DNA from: Bacteroides sp.
Lineage (GTDB): Bacteria; Bacteroidota; Bacteroidia; Bacteroidales; Muribaculaceae
NCBI GenBank assembly: GCA_014802325.1
Contig: JAAVCK010000017.1
Coordinates: 114,128 to 178,127 of the forward strand
Length of the DNA stretch: 64,000 nt
Direction: 5' to 3'
A program made the position numbers and the translations under genes. Under the pieces are notes generated by a model that saw only the letters and a list, made by a program, of their open reading frames with translations, was not told the DNA's origin and ran no database searches. Shown piece by piece: positions 55,115-64,000 of the stretch; the stretch's first letter is position 1; every line of letters begins with the position of its first letter.

Positions 55115-55660
55115 ATGAATAAAAAGACTATATATGCGGTCGGCATAGCGGCCGTGACTCTCGCTGCGGTGGCATGTGGGGGTAAAGACAAGGCCGAGGC
55201 TGTGCCTCAGGAAGTGGCTACCACTATCACTACTCACGACTCGCATCTTGCCGATGCAATTAACTCGGGCAACATGGCTCATGCCTCGCAGATGGCCGAC
55301 TCGATGGCGCTGATGGTGGATGATCTCACCCCGGGGCAGAGTGTGAATGTGCTGGCTACATTTGTGGGTGTGATTGACGGCGATCTTGCCGGACACCGCA
55401 CCCGTAAGGCCATGGAGACTATGCGCAAGTATGTAGATGTATATGATATAGCCCTGAGTATTAATCCGAAGGATATGCGCAAGGCTCTCAATGCCGATCA
55501 CCGCTATAACTTCGACTCTCTTGCCACGGCCTACCGCTCACGTCTGGCCGATTATGCCTATATGGGCACCGAGAGTGCTGTCCCCGCCAAGGCCGACACC
55601 GTAGCCGAAGAGGCTGATGACGAACCCTCACTTCCCGTTAACCTCCGTCCTGCCGAATGA
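55115..55660 (+). CDS. Hypothetical lipoprotein
   Basis: A 181-residue protein. The N-terminus MNKKTIYAVGIAAVTLAAVACGG is a lipoprotein signal with the lipobox AAVAC and a Gly-Gly after the Cys, compatible with surface or outer-membrane sorting. The mature part is helical and acidic, ending in a low-complexity tail (EEADDEPSLPVNLRPAE). No family is recognised. It overlaps the YfhO gene by 4 bp (ATGA) and is the first gene of the operon. Confidence 0.8.
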   Translation: MNKKTIYAVGIAAVTLAAVACGGKDKAEAVPQEVATTITTHDSHLADAINSGNMAHASQMADSMALMVDDLTPGQSVNVLATFVGVIDGDLAGHRTRKAMETMRKYVDVYDIALSINPKDMRKALNADHRYNFDSLATAYRSRLADYAYMGTESAVPAKADTVAEEADDEPSLPVNLRPAE

Positions 55661-58221
55661 ATATGAAAGAGACTGTTTGGAATACTATAAGCCGTCACCT
55701 GCTTTCGCGTAGAGTGATGCAGTTTGTGGGATGTCTCGCCGTGGTGCTTGTGGTGGCGGGTGCTTTTTTCTATCCCGATGCGTTTGAAGGCAACACACTC
55801 AGCCAGCATGATATGCAACAGGGTATAGCCAACGGTCAGGAAGCCGCGGCCTATCATGAGGCCACGGGCGACGTGACCCGCTGGACCAACTCGCTTTTCT
55901 CCGGAATGCCTACATTTCAGATCTCGCCCTCTTATCCGTCTATGCATCTTTTCGGCTGGGTCAACGCCGTGATGGGGCTCGGCTTGCCGTCACCGGCCAA
56001 TCTGCTGGCCATGATGATGGTGGGATTCCTTATATTAATGTGGGTGATGAAGATGCGATGGCCTGTGGCGCTCACCGGCGCCATAGCCTACGGTCTGTCA
56101 AGCTACTTCATTATCATAATCGGGGCAGGCCATATCTGGAAATTCCTTACGCTTACCTACGTGCCTCCCACCATAGCCGGTATAATACTCTGCTACCGAG
56201 GTCGCTATCTTGCCGGCAGTGCGCTGGCGGCATTCTTCGCCATGATGCAGATAGCGCAGAATCATGTGCAGATGACATATTACTTCCTCTTTGTCATAGC
56301 CGGACTGGTGATAGCATATCTCGTCAAAGCCCTGAGAGAAAAAGGTATGCGCCGGTGGTGCATAGCCACCGCTTCGCTTGCAGTTGCCGGTGCTCTTGCG
56401 GTAGCGGCCAATATGCCGAGCCTGTATAATACGTATGAATACTCCAAGGAGACCATGCGCGGCAGTCACTCTCTGCTCAGTCAGCCGGGCGCCTCGGAGG
56501 CACAGGGCGGCCTCGACAAAGATTATATCACGCAATACAGTTATCAGCCGTCGGAGACATTCTCGTTGCTGATACCCAATATCAAGGGTGGAGCATCGGC
56601 TCGTCCTGAAAAAGGCAGACTCGTAGCTACCTCACTCACCGATCTCGACGACGCTCGGCAGCTTGGTGAGGCCGAAAAGCAGTATGTGCAGTATCTCAGT
56701 CAGTATTTCGGCGATCCTGAAGGCACCAACGGCCCCGTGTATGTGGGGGCGCTCATATTTGCGTTTTTCCTTCTCGGAGCAGTGATAGTGCGCGGTCCGC
56801 TGAAGTGGGCGCTCGTGGTGCTTACGATCTTCTCCATCGTACTTGCGTGGGGACGCCATGCCATGATGTTTACCGACATTATGCTTGCTGCCGTGCCGAT
56901 GTACGGTAAGTTCCGCACCGTGGAGAGCATACTCGTCATAGCCGAGTTCACCATGCCTCTGCTCGCAGCCATGGGCTTGCAGAAAATCTTTACGGCCGAT
57001 GCCGAGCAACGACGCAAATATATCCGTCCGGCTATGTGGTGTATAGGCATTCCGGCGGCGATATGTCTTCTCGCCCTGGTGTTTCCCGGCATGTTCGGAA
57101 GCCTGATTTCCGACAACGACCGACTGATTGACGGCTATCTCACCGAAGCTCTCATGTCGCAGGGCTATCCGCGTGCAAGTGTGATGCGTGAGTTCAGTCT
57201 TGAAGCACCGGCTATTTACGAGGCCGTGACTGATCTCCGCAGTTCGCTTGTGACAGCCGACGCCATGCGCAGCCTCTTCATCCTGCTGCTCGGCGGTGCG
57301 CTGCTCTACATGTATCTGCGCGGTCTTATCTCGTGGGTGGTAGCGGCATGCGGTGTCGGACTGGTGGTGCTCGGTGACCTCTATATGGTCAATAAGCGAT
57401 ACTTGTCACACGACTCGTTCGTGCCTGCATATGCATCCGCCGGCAAACCGGTTATAGCCAAGACGCCCGTTGACGATATGATACTCGCCGACACTACGGC
57501 CAACTACCGCGTGATGGATATACCGCGCTTTAATTCAGCAGCTCCGTCGTATTATCATAAAGCCATAGGAGGCTACCATGCGGCCAAACTGACCCGCTAT
57601 CAGGATCTGATTGACCGTCATCTGTCGCATTTCCTTGACGGACGTGAGACAGATGCTGACTGGAATGTGCTCAACATGCTCAACGCCCGTTATATTATAG
57701 GCCTCGACGGCCAGCCGCTGCTTAATACCGAAGCGCAGGGCAACGCATGGCTTGTAAGCAACGTGCGCTATGTAGATAATCCCGATGATGAGATGGGCGC
57801 ACTTTCTCACCTCGACCTCCTCACAGAGGCTGTGGCCGACAAGAGTTTCCACGATATTCTCGCCGGCGCATCAGCCGCCGCTCCCGGCGATACGATCTAT
57901 GAAACTTCCTACTCGCCCAACCGTCTGACCTATCATGCGAGTCTTTCCGCCCCGGCCGTAGCAGTGTTCTCTGAGGTATATTTCCCCTGGGGATGGACCG
58001 CGACAGTGGACGGCGCACCTGCCGACATAGCTCGTGTCAACTACGTGCTCCGCGCCATCAAGCTCCCCGCGGGCAATCATACTGTAGTGATGACTTTTGA
58101 CCCCAAGTCGATCCATACCACCGACACCGTTGCTACGATAGCAATCATACTGATTTATATCGCCCTTGCCGCAGCAGTGGTGATATGGTTCCGACGACCT
58201 GCTCCCGCCACCGAGGAATGA
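55657..58221 (+). CDS. YfhO-like large membrane protein (GT-C fold)
   Basis: An 854-residue protein with about 12-14 membrane helices over the first 600 residues and a periplasmic beta domain of about 200 residues, ending in one C-terminal helix. The N-terminal loop TLSQHDMQQGIANGQE and the FSGMPTFQIS segment are typical of the Bacteroidota YfhO family, GT-C-like proteins linked in Firmicutes to lipoteichoic acid glycosylation. The donor and acceptor here are unknown. It is coupled to its neighbours by 4-bp overlaps on both sides. Confidence 0.85.
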   Translation: MNMKETVWNTISRHLLSRRVMQFVGCLAVVLVVAGAFFYPDAFEGNTLSQHDMQQGIANGQEAAAYHEATGDVTRWTNSLFSGMPTFQISPSYPSMHLFGWVNAVMGLGLPSPANLLAMMMVGFLILMWVMKMRWPVALTGAIAYGLSSYFIIIIGAGHIWKFLTLTYVPPTIAGIILCYRGRYLAGSALAAFFAMMQIAQNHVQMTYYFLFVIAGLVIAYLVKALREKGMRRWCIATASLAVAGALAVAANMPSLYNTYEYSKETMRGSHSLLSQPGASEAQGGLDKDYITQYSYQPSETFSLLIPNIKGGASARPEKGRLVATSLTDLDDARQLGEAEKQYVQYLSQYFGDPEGTNGPVYVGALIFAFFLLGAVIVRGPLKWALVVLTIFSIVLAWGRHAMMFTDIMLAAVPMYGKFRTVESILVIAEFTMPLLAAMGLQKIFTADAEQRRKYIRPAMWCIGIPAAICLLALVFPGMFGSLISDNDRLIDGYLTEALMSQGYPRASVMREFSLEAPAIYEAVTDLRSSLVTADAMRSLFILLLGGALLYMYLRGLISWVVAACGVGLVVLGDLYMVNKRYLSHDSFVPAYASAGKPVIAKTPVDDMILADTTANYRVMDIPRFNSAAPSYYHKAIGGYHAAKLTRYQDLIDRHLSHFLDGRETDADWNVLNMLNARYIIGLDGQPLLNTEAQGNAWLVSNVRYVDNPDDEMGALSHLDLLTEAVADKSFHDILAGASAAAPGDTIYETSYSPNRLTYHASLSAPAVAVFSEVYFPWGWTATVDGAPADIARVNYVLRAIKLPAGNHTVVMTFDPKSIHTTDTVATIAIILIYIALAAAVVIWFRRPAPATEE

Positions 58222-58748
58222 ACCCGCTGAAACTTATAGGCGATGCCGTGATTCGCTACAGGCGCACCCGAGGGTTCGGCGTGCACAGTCCGTTTGCCTA
58301 CGGATTTATCACGCAGGTGCTCGGTAGCCGATACCCGTTTTACTGTTGGGATAAGCTTGAGGCCGAAGTGCGCCACGACTCAAAGATGCGCTGGAGCGAT
58401 GCCCGCGCGCTATTCCGCACCCTAAATCAATTTGCTCCCGGTAAGGTATATTCCGCGCCCGACGACCGGCATGGAGCTATGCGCATTGTGAGGGCATGGA
58501 GCAATAGTTGTGAGATTTCTGCTGACCCGGTCGAGTGCCCGTTTCTGATAGTGGGTGACGACGAGCCCGAGGATGCCACGGCTATAATTGCCGGAGAGAA
58601 AACGGTGTTTTTCACTTCCGTACGTAATCCGCTGTGGACACGCCTTGTCGCCGATATGGAACGTGGACAATCATTTACCAACTCCGTGACAGGAATTGCC
58701 GTATGCAATCCCAAGCTGCCGCGGCATCATTTCAAAATATCATACTGA
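58218..58748 (+). CDS. Conserved hypothetical protein, possibly a reduced SAM methyltransferase homologue
   Basis: A 176-residue protein beginning MNPLKLIGDAVIRYRRTRGFGVHSPFAYGFI; the GxGVHSPFAY box is characteristic of a Bacteroidota family usually annotated as class I SAM-dependent methyltransferases of 210-260 residues. No glycine-rich SAM loop is visible and the protein is short, so it is either a divergent or a degenerate member. It overlaps YfhO by 4 bp and its TGA overlaps the xerD ATG (TGATG). Confidence 0.65.
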   Translation: MNPLKLIGDAVIRYRRTRGFGVHSPFAYGFITQVLGSRYPFYCWDKLEAEVRHDSKMRWSDARALFRTLNQFAPGKVYSAPDDRHGAMRIVRAWSNSCEISADPVECPFLIVGDDEPEDATAIIAGEKTVFFTSVRNPLWTRLVADMERGQSFTNSVTGIAVCNPKLPRHHFKISY

Positions 58749-59665
58749 TGCGCACTCTACCGTCGCGTGAACGGCTTACTCAACTGTTTGACGGGTATGT
58801 GAGGCTTGAAAGAGGCCTTGCCGAAAACTCCGTCGTAAGCTATCTGATGGATGTGGACAAACTGCTTGACTATCTTGATCAGGAGTCTACGTCACTCACC
58901 GAAGTCACGCTCGACACTTTGCGCGAATTTATAGGAGCGCTCCACGAGATGGGTATAGCCGAGCGTTCGCAAGCGAGGATGATAGCCGGCCTCCGCGCCT
59001 TCTTCAAGTTTCTGACTATGGAGGAATTTATAGAGGCAGACCCGTCCGCGCTGCTCGAATCGCCACGCACAGGTTTTCATCTGCCCGAAGTGCTTTCGGT
59101 GGAGGAAATTGATGATATGATAGCCGCCATCGATACCTCTGATACGCTGGGTATACGCAACAGAGCCATCATGGAGACACTCTACGGCTCCGGCTTGCGA
59201 GTGAGCGAACTTATAGGTGTGGAAATATCGCGTCTGTATCTTGACGAGGGGTATATCATCGTCAGGGGTAAGGGCGATAAAGAGCGAGTGGCGCCTCTGT
59301 CGCCGGTGGCAGCCGACGCTATCGCCGACTGGCTCGCCGTAAGAGATGAATTTGATCCGGTGGGAACCGATGCCAACATATTGTTTCTCAATCGCTCGGG
59401 CAGACAACTCACACGTCAGATGATATTTACTATCGTGAGGCGTCTGGCCGATGCGGCTGGAATCACCAAAACGATCTCGCCCCACACGCTGCGCCACTCC
59501 TTTGCCACACATTTGCTCGAAGGCGGGGCCAATCTGCGTGCCATACAGATGATGCTCGGCCACGAGTCCATCACCACTACCCAGATCTACCTGCACATTG
59601 ACCGTGCCTCGCTCCGTGAAGCCATCCTCACCTTCCACCCACGCGCCGGGATTCATAATACATAG
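58748..59665 (+). CDS. xerD: Tyrosine recombinase XerD
   Basis: A 305-residue site-specific recombinase for resolving chromosome dimers at dif with XerC/FtsK. The start MRTLPSRERLTQLFDGY is preferred since upstream codons read through the previous gene. The N-terminal SAM-like domain is followed by the catalytic core: Arg in YGSGLRVSEL, Lys in VRGKGDKER, His-x-x-Arg in HTLRHSFATHLLEGG, His in GHESITTTQIY with the nucleophile Tyr. The length is normal. Being the last gene of a coupled envelope-gene operon is unusual. Confidence 0.95.
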   Translation: MRTLPSRERLTQLFDGYVRLERGLAENSVVSYLMDVDKLLDYLDQESTSLTEVTLDTLREFIGALHEMGIAERSQARMIAGLRAFFKFLTMEEFIEADPSALLESPRTGFHLPEVLSVEEIDDMIAAIDTSDTLGIRNRAIMETLYGSGLRVSELIGVEISRLYLDEGYIIVRGKGDKERVAPLSPVAADAIADWLAVRDEFDPVGTDANILFLNRSGRQLTRQMIFTIVRRLADAAGITKTISPHTLRHSFATHLLEGGANLRAIQMMLGHESITTTQIYLHIDRASLREAILTFHPRAGIHNT

Positions 59666-59742
59666 TTTGCTATCGAATGAACTGTGTGACGTGAAAATTG
59701 TTTAAAATACCGGCGGAGCGTGGCTTTGTCGCAAATTATTCG

Positions 59743-59750
59743 TAAATTTG
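59743..59750 (+). promoter_or_regulatory. -7 element upstream of rsfS
   Basis: TAAATTTG lies 47 bp before the ATG at 59798. A TTTG at 59725 is only 14 bp upstream, too short for a regular -33, so only the -7 box is supported. Confidence 0.5.
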
Positions 59751-59797
59751 CAAATTACATCACATTAATTAAAAGTATAGATTTTTTATTTCCTTAT

Positions 59798-60163
59798 ATG
59801 AATCAACCAGAAACAAAAGATACTCTTGAAATGATCATCGAGGGACTTCGTGACCGCAAAGGACGCGACATCACCATCCTCGATCTTAATGACGTGGATT
59901 CGGCTCCGGCACGCACTTTCGTCATTGCCTCGGGCACATCCACCATGCACGTGTCGTCGCTTGCCGACAATGTGCGCGAGCATCTGCTTGAAGAGGTTCG
60001 CGTGAAGCCTTATAATTACGACGGCTACGGCGCATCGTCGTGGATCGTGATAGACTATGGCGAGATCATGGTGCACGTGTTTCTTCCCGAGACCCGTATG
60101 CGCTATGACCTTGAGTCGCTGTGGAGCGATGCGCGCATTACCCGTCTGCCCGACGAATTGTAA
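59798..60163 (+). CDS. rsfS: Ribosome silencing factor RsfS
   Basis: A 121-residue protein that binds uL14 and prevents subunit joining when nutrients are low. The start MNQPETKDTLEMI follows the -7 box at 59743; in-frame codons upstream overlap the promoter. Diagnostic segments are ILDLNDVDSAPARTFVIASGTSTMHVSSLADNV, seen in pieces, and WIVIDYGEIMVHVFLPETR with the RsfS/Iojap core. It is followed by ftsH 45 bp later, the common Bacteroidota order. Confidence 0.95.
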   Translation: MNQPETKDTLEMIIEGLRDRKGRDITILDLNDVDSAPARTFVIASGTSTMHVSSLADNVREHLLEEVRVKPYNYDGYGASSWIVIDYGEIMVHVFLPETRMRYDLESLWSDARITRLPDEL

Positions 60164-60208
60164 TTCTTCCTGCACTTAACCCCTGACCCCGAAAACAAAA
60201 CATAAGAT

Positions 60209-62290
60209 ATGCCAGTACCCCCCAATTCGCCCGGATCTCCCAAAAAGGGCGGCATTAAGTTCAATATGTATTGGGCTTATGCGATAATCGTCGTGTTTCT
60301 GATCACGATGCTGTATCTTGACGACAATTCGATGACTAAGGATGTGAGCTACACCAAGTTTGAAGAACTTGTATCGTCGGGCGGCGTAAAAAAGATAACC
60401 GTTTTCTCCAATACCAACAAGGCCGAGGCTTTTCTCTCCGACTCGCTTGCACAGGAGGTATTCAAGCCCCAGTTTGAGGCCGGTAAAAGCATGACAGCCT
60501 CGATAATGACCGATATCCCGTCGGCCGACAAGCTCCAGGAGTCGATCGACAAGTGGCGCGAAGAAGGTAAATTCAGCGGAGAGGTCAATTATGAAAAGTC
60601 GGCCGATTATACTTCGCTGCTATGGTCGTTCGGCCCGATTGTACTTCTCGTGGTGTTCTGGCTCTTTATGATGAGACGCATGTCAGGTCGTGACGGAGGC
60701 GGAGCCGGGGGTGTGTTCAATGTTGGTAAATCCAAAGCTCAGATAATAGATAAAGGTGAAGGCACCAACGTGACATTCAAGGACGTTGCCGGACTTACCG
60801 AAGCCAAGACAGAGATACAGGAGATAGTGGAGTTTCTGCGTAATCCCGCCCGTTATACCGATCTTGGCGGCAAGATACCCAAGGGTGCGCTTCTTGTAGG
60901 CCCTCCCGGAACAGGTAAGACCCTTTTGGCCAAGGCTGTGGCCGGTGAGGCAAACGTGCCGTTTTTCTCCATGTCGGGTTCCGACTTCGTGGAAATGTTT
61001 GTGGGTGTGGGTGCATCGCGTGTACGCGATCTGTTCCGACAGGCTAAAGAGAAAGCTCCGTGTATAGTGTTTATCGACGAGATCGATGCCGTGGGACGTG
61101 CCCGTGGCAAGAATCCCAACATGGGTGCCAATGATGAGCGCGAGAATACCCTCAACCAGCTCCTTACCGAGATGGACGGCTTCGGCTCAAACTCGGGTGT
61201 CATAATCCTCGCCGCTACCAACCGCGCCGATATTCTCGATAAGGCTCTCATGCGTGCCGGCCGTTTTGACCGTCAGATCACTGTGGATCTGCCCGAACTT
61301 AAAGACCGTGTGGAAGTATTTAAGGTGCATCTGCGCAAGATCAAGACCGACGATTCGATCGACATTGATATCATGGCACGTCAGACTGCCGGATTCTCAG
61401 GCGCCGACATTGCCAACGTGTGCAACGAGGCTGCGCTCATAGCTGCCCGAAATAATAAGAAAGCCGTTGACCGCGACAGTTTCAACGCTGCTATCGACCG
61501 TATTATCTGCGGTCTGGAGCACTCGTCGAAAATTATATCTGACGACGAGAAGCGCGCCATCGCTATCCATGAGGCCGGACATGCTACCGTGTCGTGGTTC
61601 CTGGAATATTCCAATGAGATGGTGAAAGTGTCGATCGTGCCGCGAGGCATGGCCCTCGGAGCTGCGTGGTATATGCCTGAAGAGCGTCAGATCACTCCCG
61701 TGCAGGCCCTGCTCGACCAGATGTGTATGACTCTGGGCGGTCGCGCAGCCGAAGAACTCATACTCGGCACCGTGTCGACCGGTGCGCTCAACGACCTTGA
61801 GAAAGTGACAAAACTCGCTTACGCGATTGTGGTATACTATGGTATGAGCGACAAACTGCCCAACGTAAGCTACTACGACTCCACCGGTCGCGAATACGGA
61901 TTCTCAAAGCCTTACGGCGACGAGCGAGCCAAGATTATTGATCAGGAAGTGTCGCGCATCATAGCCGAGCAGTATGAACGTGCCAAGTCGATACTCCGCG
62001 AACAGGCTGCCGGCCACGCCAAACTTGCCGAGACTCTGCTTACCCGCGAGGTGATGTATGCCGAAGACCTTATCAAGATATTCGGTCCGCGCAAATGGAA
62101 ATCGCGCACGCAGGAAATCCTCGATCTTCAGGCCGAGCGCGATGCAAAGCGACTGGCCGATAGCGAAAAAGAAGCAGCCGGCGCCCCCGAAATCATCGAT
62201 GTGGAGTCGACTGATGTGGAAGAGCCCGAACTTCCTGCTCCTACAGCCGACGACGAGACTCCCGTCATTCCTCCGCCTTACAAGAAATAA
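60209..62290 (+). CDS. ftsH: ATP-dependent zinc metalloprotease FtsH
   Basis: A 693-residue membrane-anchored AAA+ protease that degrades misfolded membrane and regulatory proteins. Two membrane helices ([17 protein letters not shown] and [15 protein letters not shown]) flank a periplasmic domain. The AAA module has [18 protein letters not shown] and the SRH ending RAGRFDRQ; the protease has HEAGH with the third zinc ligand in the [14 protein letters not shown] region. The C-terminus is acidic and Pro-rich. It ends before a double hairpin region. Confidence 0.98.
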   Translation: MPVPPNSPGSPKKGGIKFNMYWAYAIIVVFLITMLYLDDNSMTKDVSYTKFEELVSSGGVKKITVFSNTNKAEAFLSDSLAQEVFKPQFEAGKSMTASIMTDIPSADKLQESIDKWREEGKFSGEVNYEKSADYTSLLWSFGPIVLLVVFWLFMMRRMSGRDGGGAGGVFNVGKSKAQIIDKGEGTNVTFKDVAGLTEAKTEIQEIVEFLRNPARYTDLGGKIPKGALLVGPPGTGKTLLAKAVAGEANVPFFSMSGSDFVEMFVGVGASRVRDLFRQAKEKAPCIVFIDEIDAVGRARGKNPNMGANDERENTLNQLLTEMDGFGSNSGVIILAATNRADILDKALMRAGRFDRQITVDLPELKDRVEVFKVHLRKIKTDDSIDIDIMARQTAGFSGADIANVCNEAALIAARNNKKAVDRDSFNAAIDRIICGLEHSSKIISDDEKRAIAIHEAGHATVSWFLEYSNEMVKVSIVPRGMALGAAWYMPEERQITPVQALLDQMCMTLGGRAAEELILGTVSTGALNDLEKVTKLAYAIVVYYGMSDKLPNVSYYDSTGREYGFSKPYGDERAKIIDQEVSRIIAEQYERAKSILREQAAGHAKLAETLLTREVMYAEDLIKIFGPRKWKSRTQEILDLQAERDAKRLADSEKEAAGAPEIIDVESTDVEEPELPAPTADDETPVIPPPYKK

Positions 62291-62334
62291 GGCTCATTAC
62301 TGTCGACGATAAAAAACTGATAATGATAAAAATG

Positions 62335-62372
62335 ATAAGGACGGTCAGGGTAACCACCCCGGCCGTCCTTAT
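62335..62372 (+). terminator. ftsH hairpin terminator
   Basis: ATAAGGACGG (62335-62344) pairs with CCGTCCTTAT (62363-62372), with an inner GGGT/ACCC stem in the loop. No long T-run follows, but it sits 44 bp after the ftsH stop and just before the large inverted repeat. Confidence 0.7.
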
Positions 62373-62376
62373 TGTT

Positions 62377-62448
62377 AAGACCCCGTTCCCCAATATTTGT
62401 TAACGCTTGGGCGCCTCAGCGTTAACAAATATTGGGGAACGGGATCTT
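62377..62448. repeat. Large inverted repeat, 26-bp perfect arms
   Basis: The arms at 62382-62407 and 62418-62443 are perfect complements around a 10-nt loop (TGGGCGCCTC). After one mismatch four more base pairs extend it to 62377 and 62448. It fills the gap between convergent ftsH and the regulator gene, ending exactly at the regulator stop codon. It can serve as a bidirectional terminator but is far longer than the other terminators here (10-14 bp). Confidence 0.85.
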
Positions 62449-64000
62449 CATTCCGGTTTGCGGCTTTCAAGATATTGAGTGGGAGTCATACCCATCTCGG
62501 CCTTGAAGCATCGCGAGAAGTATTTAGGATCGGTGAATCCGACTCGGTAGGCCACTTCGGTAATCGACACACCGCCCTGATCGAGAATCTTCATGGCACG
62601 CTTTATGCGCATCTGCTTGATGAAGTCGACGGGCGACAGTCCGGTTATCTCCTTCATGCGGTTGAAGTAGGCCGTGCGGCTCATAGCGGCGTTTCGGGCC
62701 AGATCTTCCACTACGAGGGCAGGATTGTCAAGATTATCATTGAGATAATTTACGGAGGTTTCGATAAACTGCTTGCGGCGGCTATCTTCATCATCAGCGG
62801 TCAGGGTGGCATCTTCCTGATAAGAATTGCTAAGATTGTCCACCGTCATAAGCAGCGAATATTTCTTCTGGATTTCGTTGCGCATGCGCTTGAAGTAGAG
62901 AGCGGCGTAGATTATAGATAGTACGGCGGCAGCTATGAGCAGGCTTGTGAGTATGCGGAACCATGCTGTCTCCGTAAGGCGGGGCTCGGCATACAGATGT
63001 ATCATGCGAGAGTCGCGCTGCCACGAGCCGTCGGCCGACGAACTTTCGATAACGAGCGTGAAGTTACCCGGCTTCAGATTATTGTAGGTGATTTCGGGAT
63101 GCGATTCCGAGGCGTAGTTCCAGCCGTGGTCATATCCCTCTATCATATAGCGGAAGCGTGTGTTGTGTTCCGCACCGAATTTCATGGGCGAGATATACAG
63201 CGAGAAGCTGCGTCGTTCGGCCGAGAGGGTGATAGTGTCAGCATCGTTGAGCGGGTGAATCTCCATGTCGTTCTGATACCGGATACCGGTGATCGAGATG
63301 TGATGGCGGTGGGCGGTATCGGTGTGCATCATGGCCGGAGAGAAGTTACTCACTCCGTCGGACGTACCGAGCAAAATTTTTCCGCCGGCAGCAGCGGGAG
63401 CAGCTTCCGACAGACTGTAGCGTCCCATGAAGTAATCGCTCGGATAGAGCGTGTAGAGCTTGGAGTGGGGCGAGAAGCGGTTGATGGATTTTTCGGATAT
63501 GACCCATATGCCATCGTCGCCGGCAATGGCTGTTTTGATCTGCCCGGCGCTGGCCGATGACGGTATGACGTAATTGGTGAAAAGCAGCGAGTCGCTGAGC
63601 AGATCATCAGAATCTATGCGGCTCAGACCCGATCCGAACACGCAGGCATACACGTGGCCGTCATATCCTACCACGCGCATCACATCGTTGCCTTTCAGTC
63701 CGCGCTCGTCGGCGCGATAGCGGTTTATGAAAAAGCGGGGCGACGTCGGGTCTGCAACGTCGGCAGTGACAAGTCCGTCGGCCGTGCCGATTATCAGCTT
63801 TCCATCGCCGGCATCGAATATCGACCTTATCTTCATTCCGGCCGGCTGACCCGGCACATGGGTGAAACTATAGGTGCCATTGCCGTCGGCCACGCCCGTG
63901 ATAAGTCCGTTGCCGTAAGAACCGAGCCACAAGCGGCCGTCTGAGAGTGTGATATCATAGATGGTGTCGGTAGGTATGCGCAGAGATTTATCGGAAGCAC
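62448..64000 (-). CDS. Membrane-tethered AraC-type regulator with propeller and Y_Y_Y domains (5' end beyond the window)
   Basis: An open frame runs from the right edge to a TGA at 62448-62450; the visible about 516 residues are the C-terminal part. They hold two-component-type propeller repeats (DGRLWLGSYGNG, GDGKLIIGTADGLV, AGDDGIWVISEK, AGGKILLGTSDGV), a Y_Y_Y domain (RFRYMIEGYDHGWNYAS), one membrane helix (ILTSLLIAAAVLSIIYAALYF) and a C-terminal AraC helix-turn-helix (DLARNAAMSRTAYFNRMKEITG, VAYRVGFTDPKYFSRCFK). No histidine kinase or receiver domain lies between the helix and the HTH. It probably senses a glycan breakdown product and controls nearby genes to the right. Confidence 0.88.
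   Translation of the reverse strand, partial: ASDKSLRIPTDTIYDITLSDGRLWLGSYGNGLITGVADGNGTYSFTHVPGQPAGMKIRSIFDAGDGKLIIGTADGLVTADVADPTSPRFFINRYRADERGLKGNDVMRVVGYDGHVYACVFGSGLSRIDSDDLLSDSLLFTNYVIPSSASAGQIKTAIAGDDGIWVISEKSINRFSPHSKLYTLYPSDYFMGRYSLSEAAPAAAGGKILLGTSDGVSNFSPAMMHTDTAHRHHISITGIRYQNDMEIHPLNDADTITLSAERRSFSLYISPMKFGAEHNTRFRYMIEGYDHGWNYASESHPEITYNNLKPGNFTLVIESSSADGSWQRDSRMIHLYAEPRLTETAWFRILTSLLIAAAVLSIIYAALYFKRMRNEIQKKYSLLMTVDNLSNSYQEDATLTADDEDSRRKQFIETSVNYLNDNLDNPALVVEDLARNAAMSRTAYFNRMKEITGLSPVDFIKQMRIKRAMKILDQGGVSITEVAYRVGFTDPKYFSRCFKAEMGMTPTQYLESRKPE

Overview
The window looks like an unbroken piece of a Bacteroidota (Bacteroidales) chromosome, most likely a gut Muribaculaceae (S24-7) relative; the family is an inference. 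The evidence is: repeated TTTG-N19-21-TAnnTTTG promoters and a lack of Shine-Dalgarno sequences; Bacteroidota-typical genes (DUF4835, DUF1599, DUF4421, DUF2027-Smr, EFR1 ferredoxin, MutA/MutB, a propeller-Y_Y_Y-AraC regulator); LpxB/LptB showing a Gram-negative envelope; MenA; and an oxalate pathway, which is known from Muribaculaceae. I see no rRNA, tRNA, CRISPR, insertion sequence or prophage.

Layout. 1-1.9 kb: two tandem GH28 pectinase genes. 1.9-6.2 kb: an OPT-MATE-ABC ATPase operon on the minus strand. 6.3-7.8 kb: guaA. 8.0-8.8 kb: an AT-rich island with a small protein plus a GNAT acetyltransferase, resembling a toxin-antitoxin pair. 8.9-9.06 kb: rpmH (51 aa), followed by two hairpins. 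9.25-13.9 kb: uvrA, DUF2027-Smr and EFR1 on the minus strand. 14.0-20.6 kb: dnaN, a DnaQ-like exonuclease, coaBC, DUF4835, recN and rlmB. 20.6-23.1 kb: a YjjG-like phosphatase, a queuosine-precursor transporter and a HEAT-like/KdsC fusion. 23.2-25.2 kb: groEL/groES behind a sigma-54-type promoter. 25.3-28.0 kb: PlsC, DoxX and DUF1599. 28.0-29.8 kb: a palindrome and repeats, then dnaA.

29.9-38.3 kb is a metabolic block on the minus strand: methylmalonyl-CoA mutase (mutA, mutB), then formyl-CoA:oxalate CoA-transferase, oxalyl-CoA decarboxylase and an AEC permease. The last three make up a plausible complete oxalate-to-formate module with a transporter other than OxlT. 38.5-43.4 kb: an LtaS-like membrane phosphotransferase containing a C8 tract, a small membrane protein, and an rnf locus reduced to rseC, rnfB and rnfC that ends at a strong terminator. 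43.5-50.3 kb: an RsmI-like methyltransferase, a WalJ-like MBL protein, lpxB, a DEAD-box helicase, an AAA ATPase-DUF4435 (TOPRIM-like) fusion and menA. 50.4-54.8 kb: DUF4421, lptB, udk, fabF, acpP. 55.1-60.2 kb: a coupled lipoprotein-YfhO-hypothetical-xerD operon, then rsfS. 60.2-62.3 kb: ftsH. The right end holds a large inverted repeat and the 3' part of a membrane-tethered AraC-type regulator.

The points most worth following are the oxalate module with altered CoA-transferase active-site loops, the AAA-DUF4435 fusion with a degenerate Walker B (PARIS-like architecture), the partial Rnf locus, the C8 tract where loss of one base stops translation almost at once, the KdsC fusion across what looks like a former intergenic spacer, the sigma-54-like groES promoter, and a group of genes whose -7 boxes lie 4-7 nt from the start codon (leaderless candidates).
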